A stretch of 64,000 nucleotides of DNA from contig CM042997.1 in assembly GCA_023678885.1 (NCBI GenBank), positions 22,140,064 through 22,204,063 of the forward strand, read 5' to 3'. This DNA is from Pogostemon cablin (Eukaryota; Streptophyta; Magnoliopsida; Lamiales; Lamiaceae). Every line of letters starts with the position of its first letter. Position 1 is the first letter of the stretch. The notes beneath the pieces are model-generated. The model was not told the DNA's origin and did not search any database. It was given only the letters and a program-made list of their open reading frames with translations. Shown here in pieces: positions 46,925 through 57,799 of this stretch. The position numbers were made by a program, and so were the translations under genes.

Positions 46925-48727
46925 ATTAGAGCTATTTTCACCTAGATTTTAGTGTCTTTTTATATGTATTTTCGTATTATTTTATCCGTATTTTATATGT
47001 TATTTGGTTGTGCTTTGTATTTTTATTGAAATATGTGTGAATGAGCTTAAACGTAAGATTTTCACTTTTTATTGGATGCTAAACATGATAAGGAAGATGT
47101 AGGAAAAAGCGGATCTCAATTCGGAGTTGAAACGAGGGAGAACGAGCCAAAACAGTGAAGAAATGCAGGAGCCAGCACACGAGCCGTGTAGCCAACACGG
47201 CCCTGTAAGAGTTGGCCGTGTGGCGACATCTAGTCACTCAACACGGGCAACTTCAGGTCGTGTCCAGTTGCACGAGTCGAGTCGGGAGCACGAGCCGTGT
47301 CGCCAACACGGCCCTGTAAGAAGGTGGCCGTGTGGCGACATCAGAAGAGCCAACACGACCACACATGTGCCCGTGTTGCAGCACACGAGCCGTGTTGCGT
47401 AACACGGCCCTGTAAGGCGAGGCCGTGCGGCAGCATCAGAAGACACAACACGGCCACCCCGTGGCCGTGTTACAGAGCACGACTCGTGTTGGGTATTTTC
47501 CTGCAGAAATTTCCAGATCCTTCTAGAAGCCTCCAAAGGGGTATAAATACCCCTTTATTCAACAATTGGAGAGGATCCGAAAATCCTATCATCTACACAC
47601 ACCTCACACACCATTTCTTCTATTTCCCACCATCATCTTCATCCACCTTCATCCATTTTGATCCATCTTCATCATCTCCATTAATTCTCCCTCAAAACTT
47701 CATCCCTTCTATTGGGTGTGAGAGATCTCAAGGAATCAAGAGCTAGAGGTGGAGATCAAGAAGAATAGAAGATTCTCTTCAAGAAATTGATAGGGAAGAA
47801 TCCATTCATTTTGTATTTCTTTAGATCTTAGACTATGGGTAATTGTAATGAATCATTTAATTGTTTTGTTACTTTTACTATGATAGGCTAATCCCTCTAG
47901 TGGGATTAGGAACATGAAGAGCATATTAGATTTACATTATCATGTGGATTAAATTGGTTTTTGATTTAATTGATGTTGATTTCTATTCATGGAGTTTAAT
48001 TGTCTTGATGTTGTGATGGCATGGTTTGTTATTCATGAATGTTTATTTGTTTAATGGATTGTTGATCAATGGATTATTTGTGGTAATTAAATGCTATCAT
48101 GATCTTCATGTATGTATTGCTTGGAGTGAGACGGAAACGACCCTCTATAGTATTAGGAAGGCATGAATAGACATTGAGTTTGGGTTTGACCGAAAGGATA
48201 TTTGAATTCAATGAGGGGAACCAATCCATTCGTTGGCCTTAGTACACAAAAAGGGAGAGTTTAGTCTAACTAGTACCTAGATGGAAGGGGTTAATGTTGG
48301 GCTTTGATCTTAAGTGGTTTTGGGAGTCCAAAATGGATCAACAACCTTTGTAACCCGAAAGGGAGCTTAGGATACAATCGTGATCACCCTTAGTCTACAT
48401 CAATTGAGTTGAATTCCGTTTGCATGATAATATGAATTGAGTGTGCTTGGATGTTTCTAATCCCATGTTTTTCCATACTTGAACTTAAGCACCCATTTTC
48501 TATTCTTGTCATTCTACTTATTTGATATTGTTATTTACTTGTTATTTGTTTTAGTTGTTAATCAATCTCAAAACCCCCGATCATCTTTACAAAAACAACA
48601 ATGAACATGAGCTCACGTACATTGCTAGTCCGAACATAACTCCTTATTGGATTGATAATTTTTCTTGGGATATACTACTACAACGATCGAGTATTCTTGC
48701 TCGTGAGTGCTACAAATTAGGCAAACA
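46925..48727 (+). mobile_element. Solo LTR, 1.8 kb, TSD GTCCT
   Basis: A block starting TGATTAGAGC and ending TTAGGCAAACA (TG...CA) is flanked by the exact duplication GTCCT (46920-46924 and 48728-48732). A palindromic TATA region GGGGTATAAATACCCC lies at about 47538-47553. No internal retrotransposon sequence adjoins either end, so it is a solo LTR. Length and layout suggest a Ty3/gypsy element (Athila/Tat-like), but I cannot fix the lineage. The open frames within are not genes. Confidence 0.85.
47178..47485 (+). repeat. CACGAGCCGTGT tandem repeats in the solo LTR
   Basis: Units start CACGAGCCGTGT at 47178, 47289 and 47384, with CACGACTCGTGT at 47478 (spacing 111, 95 and 94 bp). Each contains AACACGGCCCTGTAAG and GGCCGTGxGGC. 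It is a GC-rich island in AT-rich DNA. Confidence 0.85.
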
Positions 48728-49020
48728 GTCCTTTCACCCGAAATGTATACATTTGTTTTTTTACGTTGATTAAGGAGTATTATTATTTAATATGTAGTAG
48801 GTAGTTGATTAGTGATGTGTGTGGGACCCATATATTAAATGTATTAGTGATGTGTGTGGGTCTCATGTGTTTAAAAAGATAAATGTATAACTTGGATGTG
48901 GATGCCCAAAATAGCAAAATGTATACCTTTCCAGCGGACAGAGAAAGAAAAATTTTCGTAATAAAAGAATTAAATAAAAGAAAGTAATTAAGAAAAAATA
49001 TACAAAATATGGCGTGCATG

Positions 49021-49050
49021 CGACGTGCAACGCACGTCATTAAAATCTAG
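49021..49050 (+). mobile_element. Helitron 3' terminus
   Basis: CGACGTGCAACGCACGTC (hairpin), a short A-rich spacer, then CTAG at 49047-49050 and a host T. The hairpin is the same as at 2078-2113, so both belong to one family. Confidence 0.6.
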
Positions 49051-49242
49051 TTCATATAAAAGTTATAAAAAAAAAGTTAAAATCACAATTAAAATTCACT
49101 TTAAATTAAAATTTCCTTAACTTGAAAAAAATTTGTAAATATTCTCGATAACTATTATTTAAAAAAATTTAACATCAAAAGTAATTAAATGTCAAAATAG
49201 TTATTTTTCTTAAATAATGTAGACGAGAAAAAATAATATGTA

Positions 49243-49269
49243 ACGTGAGTAGCACGTTGTTATAACTAG
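49243..49269 (+). mobile_element. Helitron-like 3' terminus
   Basis: AACGTGAGTAGCACGTT forms a hairpin and is followed by GTTATAACTAG. The next base is G rather than T, so the call is weaker. The repeat shared with 40075-40690 starts directly after it. Confidence 0.45.
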
Positions 49270-49790
49270 GTATATTAAAAGTTACTAACTACTTGGTTAA
49301 CCTTTTTACCCATTTTATTATCCTCACCTAATTTTTTTATTATATTTTTAACCTTAGTTAATTATAAATAAATTATATATTATGTTAAACTATTTGCATT
49401 CATTTAGGTTATTAAAATCTCTTGGAGACCTTTAATTAATTAATGAGTTGGTATCATGTATTCTCGGGACACATTGTGCTCTCATGGGAACACAAGAATT
49501 TTTAGTATTAAATTTTTATGTTCCCATGGGGCACACAAAGTTTTTGCCTTAATTAATTATTAATAACTTACAATAAATTCATAAATCTATTAAATTAATA
49601 ATATGAAGAGACATATCAAATAATATAAAATATGTGGTGGCGATGGAGGTGTCTAAGGTGGAGTCACTGAATGGATCCTCAACGACAATAGACAGCTTCT
49701 CAGATGAACGGTTAAATGAGTAGGGCGTGATGGCGAAGTCGTCGGATGCGTTATTGGAGTAGGAGATGGCGACAATATTTTGAGAGTTGT
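49270..49790 (+). repeat. Repeat shared with 40075-40690
   Basis: Second copy of the element described at 40075-40690. It is interrupted or extended by the family B fragment at 49441-49549. Confidence 0.5.
49441..49549 (+). repeat. Dispersed repeat family B, fragment
   Basis: Ends GGCACACAAAGTTTTTGCC; a shortened copy with two GGGACAC/GGAACAC words. Confidence 0.5.
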
Positions 49791-49889
49791 GTTGGTTAAT
49801 AATAATTTCTTAGATATATCGTGAGGAGACTACTAACTTGAATGTTGGAGAGCCTACGTCTGAAATCCCTTCAGACGTACTTTTTTAAA

Positions 49890-51300
49890 TACACGTGGAG
49901 TTCCAGATTGTGCAGTTCAGATGATCATGCTCCACCCCCATTACCATGTCACAACTCCCTAGGTTAAGGATCTTAATGGCTGAGCTAAAGTTGCACTTTC
50001 CCATCTCTCATTCTAACTTTGGGAACCTAGTGTTACATTCTAACTCCCCACAATCAATAACTATAACCAACAATGGATTTGTACATTCTAAGACACATCA
50101 TAATCTTCTAGTGGTTTATTCATCTAAGAAGGTGTGGGTGCTACCTGTATAAATTAATACAGTAATCTCATGCTTTCCTACCTTTCCCAAGAGTTTAATA
50201 GTATCAGGTGTACTTGCCCGGCTAAAGCATGAACAGAAATGCGGCAATCTCCACTTTCCTCTTCTAATTCATGTAAAAAAGCTCAATCTCCTCATCCTCA
50301 CTAGGTTCACAGATTATTACAAAGAGTTTTTTACATTTATGGCCAATGTGGTAGGTTTCTTCACAGTTAAACTCATCTCTATTTCTGCTGGAGTTAATTT
50401 CTTAAAATTCTGAGATTTATTGAACAAAGAGTCTTAAGCGTTTTTAACCCCTAACTTAATTCAAAACTATCCCTTTTCCACTTGTTATCCCCACCACCAC
50501 TGATGTTCTTATTAAAATTCTTAGGTCCCCTTCCTAGTGAGTTTATGAACAGTTCTTGTTTTCTAGCTAGTTGAATGGTTAAACTTAAGGTTTTTGGGTT
50601 AAACATCTCAACCAGTCTACATAATTCCTCTTCCAACCCACTTAAGTAACTTTGAATAAAATATTCTTCATTCTAACTTTTATAAGAATTAGCCATGAAA
50701 GCTTTGAGTTCTTCAAATTTTAGGGTATATTCAGATACATCATTATTTTGCTTAAGTTTATTAAACTAAGCAACAAGGTTCTTTCCATCAACATTAGCAA
50801 ATCTTTCTAAGACAAGATTGGTAAACTCTTCCCATCCTATGTCATCTCTACCCTAGACATACTCTAGGTACCACAAATCAACATTTACCTCCATGTACAT
50901 TGCACCATTCAAAATTTTATCATGATCATTCATGGGATTGAAAATGAAGTATTTGTTGCACTTATGAATCCATTGCCTATGGTTCTCTCCAGAAAATTTT
51001 GGAAAATCGAATTTTGGCATACGATGAGATAAATGAATGGGTTGAGTTGAGTTACCTTAGCCATTTACAATGTGCACTGGAGTCAAACCAGATTCCCCAT
51101 CTTGCTTACTACTCGAGGCCCTAGCTTCCTTTCCATTCCCAACTCCAGACATTTGCATCTTCTTTCTGAATTCCTCAAACTGTTACTTCAATAAATCCAT
51201 CATCGATCGATTGAAATCAATTTTTTGCTGCTTCATTTGAGAAAGTTGAGCCTTCAAATTCTCTACCCGAACATCCATTCTTATTCTTCTCGATGGCATA
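49890..51300 (-). pseudogene. Ty3/gypsy gag-protease remnant (chromovirus-like)
   Basis: On the minus strand the order is a coiled N-terminal part, the gag core (FPKFSGENHRQWIHKCNKYF, WEEFTNLVLERFANV, VEMFNPKTLSLTIQLARKQE), a damaged zinc knuckle (FNCEETYHIGHKC, first Cys lost) and the protease start (LIYTGSTHTFLDE, then GSCDMVMGVEHD). Several in-frame stops occur. The catalytic Asp position of the protease is Tyr. No RT or integrase remains; the element is cut off near 49890. It belongs with the LTR that starts at 51329 and the primer-binding site at 51314-51326. Confidence 0.85.
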
Positions 51301-51313
51301 CACAGATCGAACC

Positions 51314-51326
51314 GCTCTGATTACCA
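51314..51326 (-). other. Primer-binding site (initiator tRNA-Met type)
   Basis: The minus strand reads TGGTAATCAGAGC, the TGGTATCAGAGC primer site for initiator tRNA-Met with one extra A. It lies directly next to the LTR end. Confidence 0.75.
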
Positions 51327-51557
51327 ATTGTCACACACTAGGCACCAGCTCCTAAACATCCAAAACATATTCCAAGTAATCAGAAGTAAACCAGGAACCC
51401 TTGAGCAATTACCTTTGGTGAATCGATCAAATATGGATGGCCGTGTTTGCGGGTGATCAAAGAAAAAGATACACGAAAGGCTAAATGAAAAATATGAAAC
51501 TGAATTAAGATCTTCGTTGAGTCTGTTACACAATGAACTGTTATTTATAGTACCAGC

Positions 51558-52640
51558 TGTAACAACGAATTTTGTATTTATAATAAAATAAACACAAAAG
51601 AATTACAATAATAATCCAGATGGACTAAACTTGATAATTTAGGAAACAATCTCTATCTATCCTCTGATTCTTCTCTCGAACCAATTTGAACTTTGACTTG
51701 AGTTGTCATAGTGTATGTTGACTGCACTGAATGTGTTGACAGCGTGTGTGTTGAGCTGGATCTTTGGATGAAGCTTGTCCGATCTCTGATGTGTAGTCTT
51801 GACGTTGATCCAGAGGCATCGAACCTTTATTCGGATTGAACGTTGACTTGAAGACTTCTTATAAAGAACGTCGTTAAATTTGTAGAACACCATTGACTTC
51901 ACAAAGATAAATAGATGAGTCTGACTGGAAGAAACATCGAATCTGAGGGGCTTAGCACCTTGATCTCAGGTCGAGTGTTGTTTCTGACCAATGCTGGATC
52001 GGGGCTGTTGTCTTGAAGAATGCCGAATCAGAGGGGCTTGACACCTTGATCTCTGATCGGAGGTGGCTGGCTAGAAGAACGCCAGATCGGAGGGGCTTGA
52101 TACATTGATCTCTGATCGCAGGCGGTTGGCTGGAAAAATGTCGTATCAGAGGGGCTTGACACCTTAATCTCTGATCGGAGGCGGTTGGCTAGAAGAACGT
52201 CGGATCGAAGGGGCTTAACACCTTGATCTCGGATAGAAGGCCGTTCTTAGCTTGAAGATGCTTGAAGATCTCAAGGGAGCACTGCTCGTATTCTTGATCT
52301 ATTCAGAAGCGTCTGCGTCTTCAGATGTTTTAGTGTGTTCTCGGAATGAATGGAGCATGGCTTCTTATATAGGTAAAGGATGAGGATGCCCCATAAATAA
52401 CTCGCAATCTGATTGGTCCAGGACTGATTTGACTTGATTCTGCGGGCTTGAGCCTTTTACTTGCTTAGGCTTTAAGTCAGACTTATTTGACTGGATCTAG
52501 CCTAATTACCAATTATTTACTCATTTATTTTAGGAATAGATTTATTTAAATCCCTTAATAAATAAATAATTAATTAATAATTATTGCATTAATTTGCCAC
52601 ATATTTTTCTTTAATAGACAATAAAATTCAAGTGCCTACA
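51558..52640 (-). repeat. 3' LTR of the TR-GAG element
   Basis: Contains about four ~58-bp tandem units (51955-52235) built on GGAGGGGCTTGACACCTTGA and ATCTCTGATCGGAGGCGG. A minus-strand TATA box (CCTATATAAGAAGCC) lies near 52355-52369. Confidence 0.88.
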
Positions 52641-52929
52641 AATGCCCCATCGCATTTTGTTCACGGACGCCTTTGTGTTGAGGTGAACAAATTGCGATAA
52701 TCCATTCTTGATCAACATGATTGAATTTTATTGCTTGCCTCACCAACTTGATATGAATAGCCTGAATTATAACTGAACTTAGCAGAGTACTAAGCTGCCT
52801 ACATACCTCTTTGAAGAGGATCAAGTCATAACATAGTTCAAAGGAACATGATTTGGTTTGAATGTGGGAGGTGCCGTACACATTTATACTCTTGCAGGCC
52901 AGGAGTAACATGCAGTTTAGGCTCGTGCG

Positions 52930-53690
52930 TCATGGAGCGTTGAACTTGAATTTACTGATAATTTATACTCGTGTCAATGAGTCTTGAATTTGAACTTGTA
53001 GACAGTTTATACTCGTGTCAAAGAGCCTTATGTGGACATTTTTCACTCATGTCGAGGAGTTTTGTGTGTAAAGAGTTTATTCTCCTCCCAAGGAGATTTG
53101 ATTTGATGTGTAGATAGTTTATACTATATCAAGGAACGTAACTTGAGGATTTTGGATAGTTTAAACTCGTATCAAGGAGTATTGTGTGAACATTTTTAGC
53201 TCTTGTCGAGGAGCGTAACATGTAGATAGTTTTAGCTCATATCAAGGAGCGTTGTGTGGATAGTTTTTGCTCATACCGAGGAGCATAATGTGTAGAGAGT
53301 TTTGTCTCTTCTCAAGGAGATTTAATTTGAGTTAAACAGTTTAAGCTCGTATCAAGGAGTATAGTATGAACAATTTTAGCTCGTGTCAAGGAACGTAACA
53401 TATAGATAGTTTTAGCTCATATCAAGGAGCATTGACTTGAGGGATTTTAGATAGTTTTAGCTCATATCAAGGAGCAGAGCTTGATGATAGTTTTAGCTCA
53501 TATCATGGAGCGTAACTTGAGGGTTTTAGATAGTTTAAGTTCGTATCAAGGAGCGTAATGTAGACAGTTTTTGCTCGTGTCAGTGAGCTTTGACTTGGGA
53601 GATTTTAGATAATTTAAGCTCGTATCAAGGAGCATAATGCAGACAGTTTTAGCTCGTGTCAAGGAGCTTTGAATTTGATTTATCAACAGT
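52930..53690. repeat. Minisatellite in the 3' region of the TR-GAG element
   Basis: About 18 imperfect units of 35-50 bp share GATAGTTTTAGCTCATATCAAGGAGC. The array lies between gag and the 3' LTR, the same position as the array in the Tat element, but the unit is unrelated. Confidence 0.9.
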
Positions 53691-53693
53691 TCA

Positions 53694-55040
53694 TTACCCC
53701 CAATCTTGGGATGCACTGTCTTTTTTTGCTTTAATTTTATTTCTATGAATCTTTATAGAAACTGCAGCCTTTGTTTGTGATTTCTCTTCCAAGGGCTCAT
53801 CGAAGGACATGTATTCAAACTCGTATGAGTCTTGAATAGAGGGCCATTCAATGTCATTTGATGTCAGGCTTAACTCCATGAAGTGAGCTCTTGAAGCCAA
53901 CTCTTCAAAAGTTTTAGGCCGAATTCCTTGGAGTATGTAGCTAAGATTCCATTGCATCCCTTGAATGCACATCTCTATAGCTGAAGTTTTTGTTAGCTTT
54001 TCTTTGCAATTGAGGCTTATACCCATCCATCTATTGACGTAATCAATGGTATATTCTTCATCTCTTTGACAAGTATTTGTTAACTCTATCATGCTAATAG
54101 TTCTTCGTGTGCTGTAGAAACGGTTGAGGAATACTTTTTTCATTTGTCCCCAACTGTCAATGGTGTTGGCTTTTAAGTCAATGAACCAATCAAAGACATT
54201 TTCTTTCAGAGATCGGACGAATTGCCTCACCATATGATCCTCATAGGTCCCAGTATCATTGCATGTATCGACGAAGTGTGCCACATGTTGTCTTGGATTG
54301 CCTTTACCGTCAAATTATTGAAACTTGGGAGGTTGGTAGTCAGTTGGCATCCTCAAGTTATCAATCCTCTTTGTATATAGTTTGGCGTAGGTTGAAGAAG
54401 ATTTGAAGCTCCTTTCAAACTTATCTTTTATCGTATTTATCACGATATTCTTTAGTTGGTTGATAGGAAGCGTTCCATCAGTTGAAATTTATATCTTATC
54501 CTTAGCTGGCTTTTCTTCAAGTGAATGATGTTTCGTTGAGTCTTTCTCTTCGTGATCATCCTCAACTTATTTCTTATTTGTACGACTTGTCTCCGCATTC
54601 TCCATTTTCTTCATAAGTTGGAAGATCTTTAAATCTTGAGCATCCATATGTTTGGCGAGTCCTTCAATGGCTTTCATCATACTCGTGAGTTGTTCCTCGA
54701 TAGTTATAGCACTAGTCGTCATCACTACAGCATCTTTGTTACCGTGCAATGGCTTATTAAGAGCAATCCCAACCACATGGTTTGTCTTTAAGAAAGCTTC
54801 AGACATACTTCTTGTAACGAGTTCAACATTTTCAATTTGCAACTCTGGAGGCTTTGATGTAGTTTGCATTCGTATCGCAATCTTTAGTGGAGTCATAACT
54901 TGCATCTTCACAGCTTGTAACTCTAAAGGCTTTGAGATAGATGACCTTTTTATCGCGATCCTAAGAGGAGTCATACTTTGTATCTTCGAGCTTGTTGAGA
55001 GAAGAGATGAGAGTAGAGACGATCCCACTGGGCGTGCCAA
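53694..55040 (-). pseudogene. Gag of the TR-GAG element
   Basis: The minus strand has an N-terminal helical part (54567-55040, EEQLTSMMKAIEGLAKHMDA) and the conserved gag core (53694 to about 54340). The core includes GNPRQHVAHFVDTCNDTGTY, VRQFVRSLKENVFDWF, FLNRFYSTRRTISMIELTN and MCIQGMQWNLSYILQGI. A few stops separate the two parts (for example just before FDGKGNPRQH). The core frame of 196 codons is still open. Its role would be to package RNA if any is made. Confidence 0.85.
55021..55040 (-). other. Primer-binding site of the TR-GAG element
   Basis: The minus strand reads TTGGCACGCCCAGTGGGATC just inside the 5' LTR (four bases away). The TTGGCACGCCC type is common in plant Ty3/gypsy elements. 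Confidence 0.65.
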
Positions 55041-55044
55041 AATT

Positions 55045-56128
55045 TGTAACAATAAATTTTGTATTTATAATAAAATAAACACAAAAGAATTACAATAATA
55101 ATCCAGATGGACTAAACTTGATAATTTAGGAAACAATCTATATCTATCATCTGATTCTTCTCTCGAACTAATTTGAACTTTGACTTAACTTATCGTAGTG
55201 TGTGTTGACTGCGCTGAATATGTTGACTACGTGTGTGTTGAGCCGGATCTTCGGATGAAGCTTGTCCGATCTTGGATGTATAGTCTTGACATTGATCCAG
55301 AGGCGTCAAGCCTTTGTTCAGATTGAACGTTGACTTGAAGACTTCTTATGAAGAACGTTGTTCAATTTAGTAGAATACTGTTGACTTTACAAAGATAACT
55401 GGATGAGTCTGACTGGAAGAAACATCGAATCTAAGGGGCTTAGCACCTTGATCTCAGGTCGAGTATTGTTTCTGACCAACGCTGGATCAGGGTTGTTGTC
55501 TTGAAGAACGCCAGATTGGAGGGGCTTGGCACCTTGATCTCTGATCGGAGGCGGCTGGCTGGAAGAATGCCAGATCGGAGGAACTTGACACCTTGATCTC
55601 TGATCGCAGGCGGTTGGCTGGAAGAACGCCGGATCGGAGGGGCTTGACACCTTAATATCTGATTGGAGGCGGTTGGCTGGAAGAATGCCGGATCGGAGGG
55701 GTTTAGCACCTTGATCTCGTATCGGAGGCCGTTCTTGGCTTGAAGATGCTTGAAGATCTCAAGGGAGCACTACTCGTATTCTTGATCTCCTCAGAAGCGT
55801 CTGCGTCTTCAGATATTTTAGTGTGTTCTCGGAATGAATGGATGAGGGTTTCTTATATAGGTGAAGGATGAGGATGCCCCATAAATAACTCACAATCTGA
55901 TTGGTCCAGGACTGATTTGACCTGATTCTGCGGGCTTGAGCCTTTTACTTGCTTAGGCTTTAAGTCAGACTTATCTGACTGGATCTGGCCTAATTATCAA
56001 TTATTTACTCATTTATTTTAGGAATAGATTTATTTAAATCCCTTAATAAATAATTAATTAATTGATAATTATTGCATTAATTTGCCAAATATTTTCTTTT
56101 AATAGACAATAAAATTTAAGTGCCTACA
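55045..56128 (-). repeat. 5' LTR of the TR-GAG element
   Basis: On the minus strand it reads TGTAGGCAC...TTACA. It carries the same ~58-bp tandem units (55435-55720) and TATA region as the other LTR. Confidence 0.88.
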
Positions 56129-56351
56129 CCAGCTATTAACTTTCCTAATCTTATTTAACTAACTAATTAAAGTGCCAATAGAGAAAGTAAAACGTGTTTT
56201 TAGAATTACAAAACTAAAGTGCCCTTTTTCTATTACTATGACAGAGATTAATCCATTTAACTTTTAATTATTAGAAATTCAATATATGATATCTTATATC
56301 TATCAAAACGTCATTGTTTGGTATTTGGTAAGGAGAAAATAGATATAATTT

Positions 56352-57133
56352 TGTAGTATCTATTAGAAAAATATGTTGATGTACCTTATAAGGGAACATC
56401 TTATCAGCGTAAGTATCTAGAAAGAGAAAATAATTAATATCGAATTGATCTTAGGATTTTTTGTTCATCATTCCTCCACCTATAAATAAGGATCTCTGAT
56501 CATTCATTTGAAACACACAAAAGTCATTCTCTATGATGAACTTAAGCATTCTTCAAGTCATAGAGAATTGATAGTATTAATTTCTTCGAAGAGAATCGAT
56601 TCAAGAATATTTCCCAATCAGAGATCAAGATATTAAACCCCTCTGATTTGGCGTTCTTTGAGGATTCAACGATGTTATTCAAATTCAACGACATTCATCC
56701 CAAAAAGCTCAAAAATGCTAAACCCCTTTGATTTTACATTCTTCACGAATTCAATGACGTTTATCAAATTCAACGACATTCATCCCAAAAAGCTCAAAAA
56801 CAACATTTGATATGAGATTAAGGTGCTAAACCCCTAAGATTTAACGTTTCTTCAAATCAAGTTCATTCAGTATTCTTCGCAAAATCAATGGTATCCTACC
56901 AAATTCAACAGTGTTCTTCATGAAAAAATTTCAAGTCAACATTTAATCCAAATAAAGGCTCGACGCCTCTAAATTAACGTCGAGCACGGACAAGTTTCAT
57001 CCGAAGATTCGACTCTGAAAATTAAAAATAAAAATCAGCTCAAGAGAGGATTAGAATAGGCTGTTACTTAAATTCTCAAATTTAGTTCGTTCGTCTCTTT
57101 TATGTTTGGTAAATACAAAATTTTGCTATTACA
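56352..57133 (+). mobile_element. Diverged solo LTR related to the TR-GAG LTR (opposite strand)
   Basis: Read on the plus strand it shares, in order, a TATA region (CCTATAAATAAGG), ATTCTTCAAG words, repeated GCTAAACCCCTxxGAT units, CGACGCCTCTAAATTAACGT, GACAAGTTTCATCCGAAGAT and a terminal AAATACAAAATTTTGCTATT ACA. The TR-GAG LTR has the same order on the minus strand. No target duplication was found, so the start is approximate. Confidence 0.6.
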
Positions 57134-57218
57134 AGGAATATAACACCAAAATATAATAGGAGATCAAACCGTAAGATTTTGTGTTTTATGGATCAATATT
57201 TGTATGAAATGAATAAGA

Positions 57219-57580
57219 GTTGATATTAGGTGCACCCGGGTGTAAAGATGCACATATATGTGTATAACTTTTTATTCTATTTTGTATACATGTTATTCTA
57301 TTTTGTATACGTATTTTTTAATAATTATATATTTTTTTCACACTAAATTTTTCATTAAAAAACTAGCATCCATATGTGTATAACTTTTTATTCAAATAGT
57401 GTATATGTTTTTTAATAATTGTATATTTTTTTACACTCAATTTTTCATTAAAAAAATTAATAATTAAATTATATACATTTTTTTTTCATAATTGTATATG
57501 CTTTTATTTATATTTGTATATGTTTTTTAAAGTAGGTGCACTATATTTTAAGGTACACCCGGGTGTACAGTATAATTAGT
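57219..57580 (+). repeat. Dispersed repeat family A, copy 5
   Basis: Starts GTTGATATTAGGTGCACCC and ends GGGTGTACAGTATAATTAG. The best-preserved copy, closest to the one at 30407-30769. Confidence 0.75.
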
Positions 57581-57799
57581 CAATGAATCAAATCTAACAA
57601 ATTTGAAAATATTTTTGCTGAATGATTAATTTCTCAATCAATCAATAACTTCTAAAATTTCCTTCTCCCTCTCCAACTCTTTTTTTTTTCTCTTCTCGAT
57701 CCTCTCTCAAATTAGGTGTGTGAGTGCTTAATTAGGTAGACGTTAAATAATTTGAGAGGCCGGTGTACAAAGTAATTTATGATGAGTGAGGCTTTCATG

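Larger units (their letters stand above)
51558..56128 (-). mobile_element. TR-GAG-type LTR retrotransposon, TSD CCAGC
   Basis: Two LTRs (51558-52640 and 55045-56128, about 1083 bp each) and the exact duplication CCAGC (51553-51557 and 56129-56133) bound a 4571-bp element. Between the LTRs there is only a gag region and a minisatellite. No protease, RT, RNase H or integrase motif is seen. Plant elements with this layout are called TR-GAG and depend on an autonomous partner. The LTRs differ by several percent. It sits inside the LTR of the older gag-protease element. Confidence 0.9.
51329..56243 (-). mobile_element. LTR of the gag-protease element, split by a nested insertion
   Basis: The LTR begins TGTCACAC at 51329 and runs to 51557. 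It resumes at 56134 after the nested 4.57-kb element and its target duplication, and ends at about 56243 (ACTATGACA). Without the insertion it is roughly 340 bp. The right end rests on TG...CA and similarity of the terminal TGTCA words only. Confidence 0.65.

Noticed and set aside
47127..47746. Open frames of 90-150 codons on both strands
   Set aside because: They fall in the GC-rich tandem repeat of the solo LTR, where stops are rare by composition.
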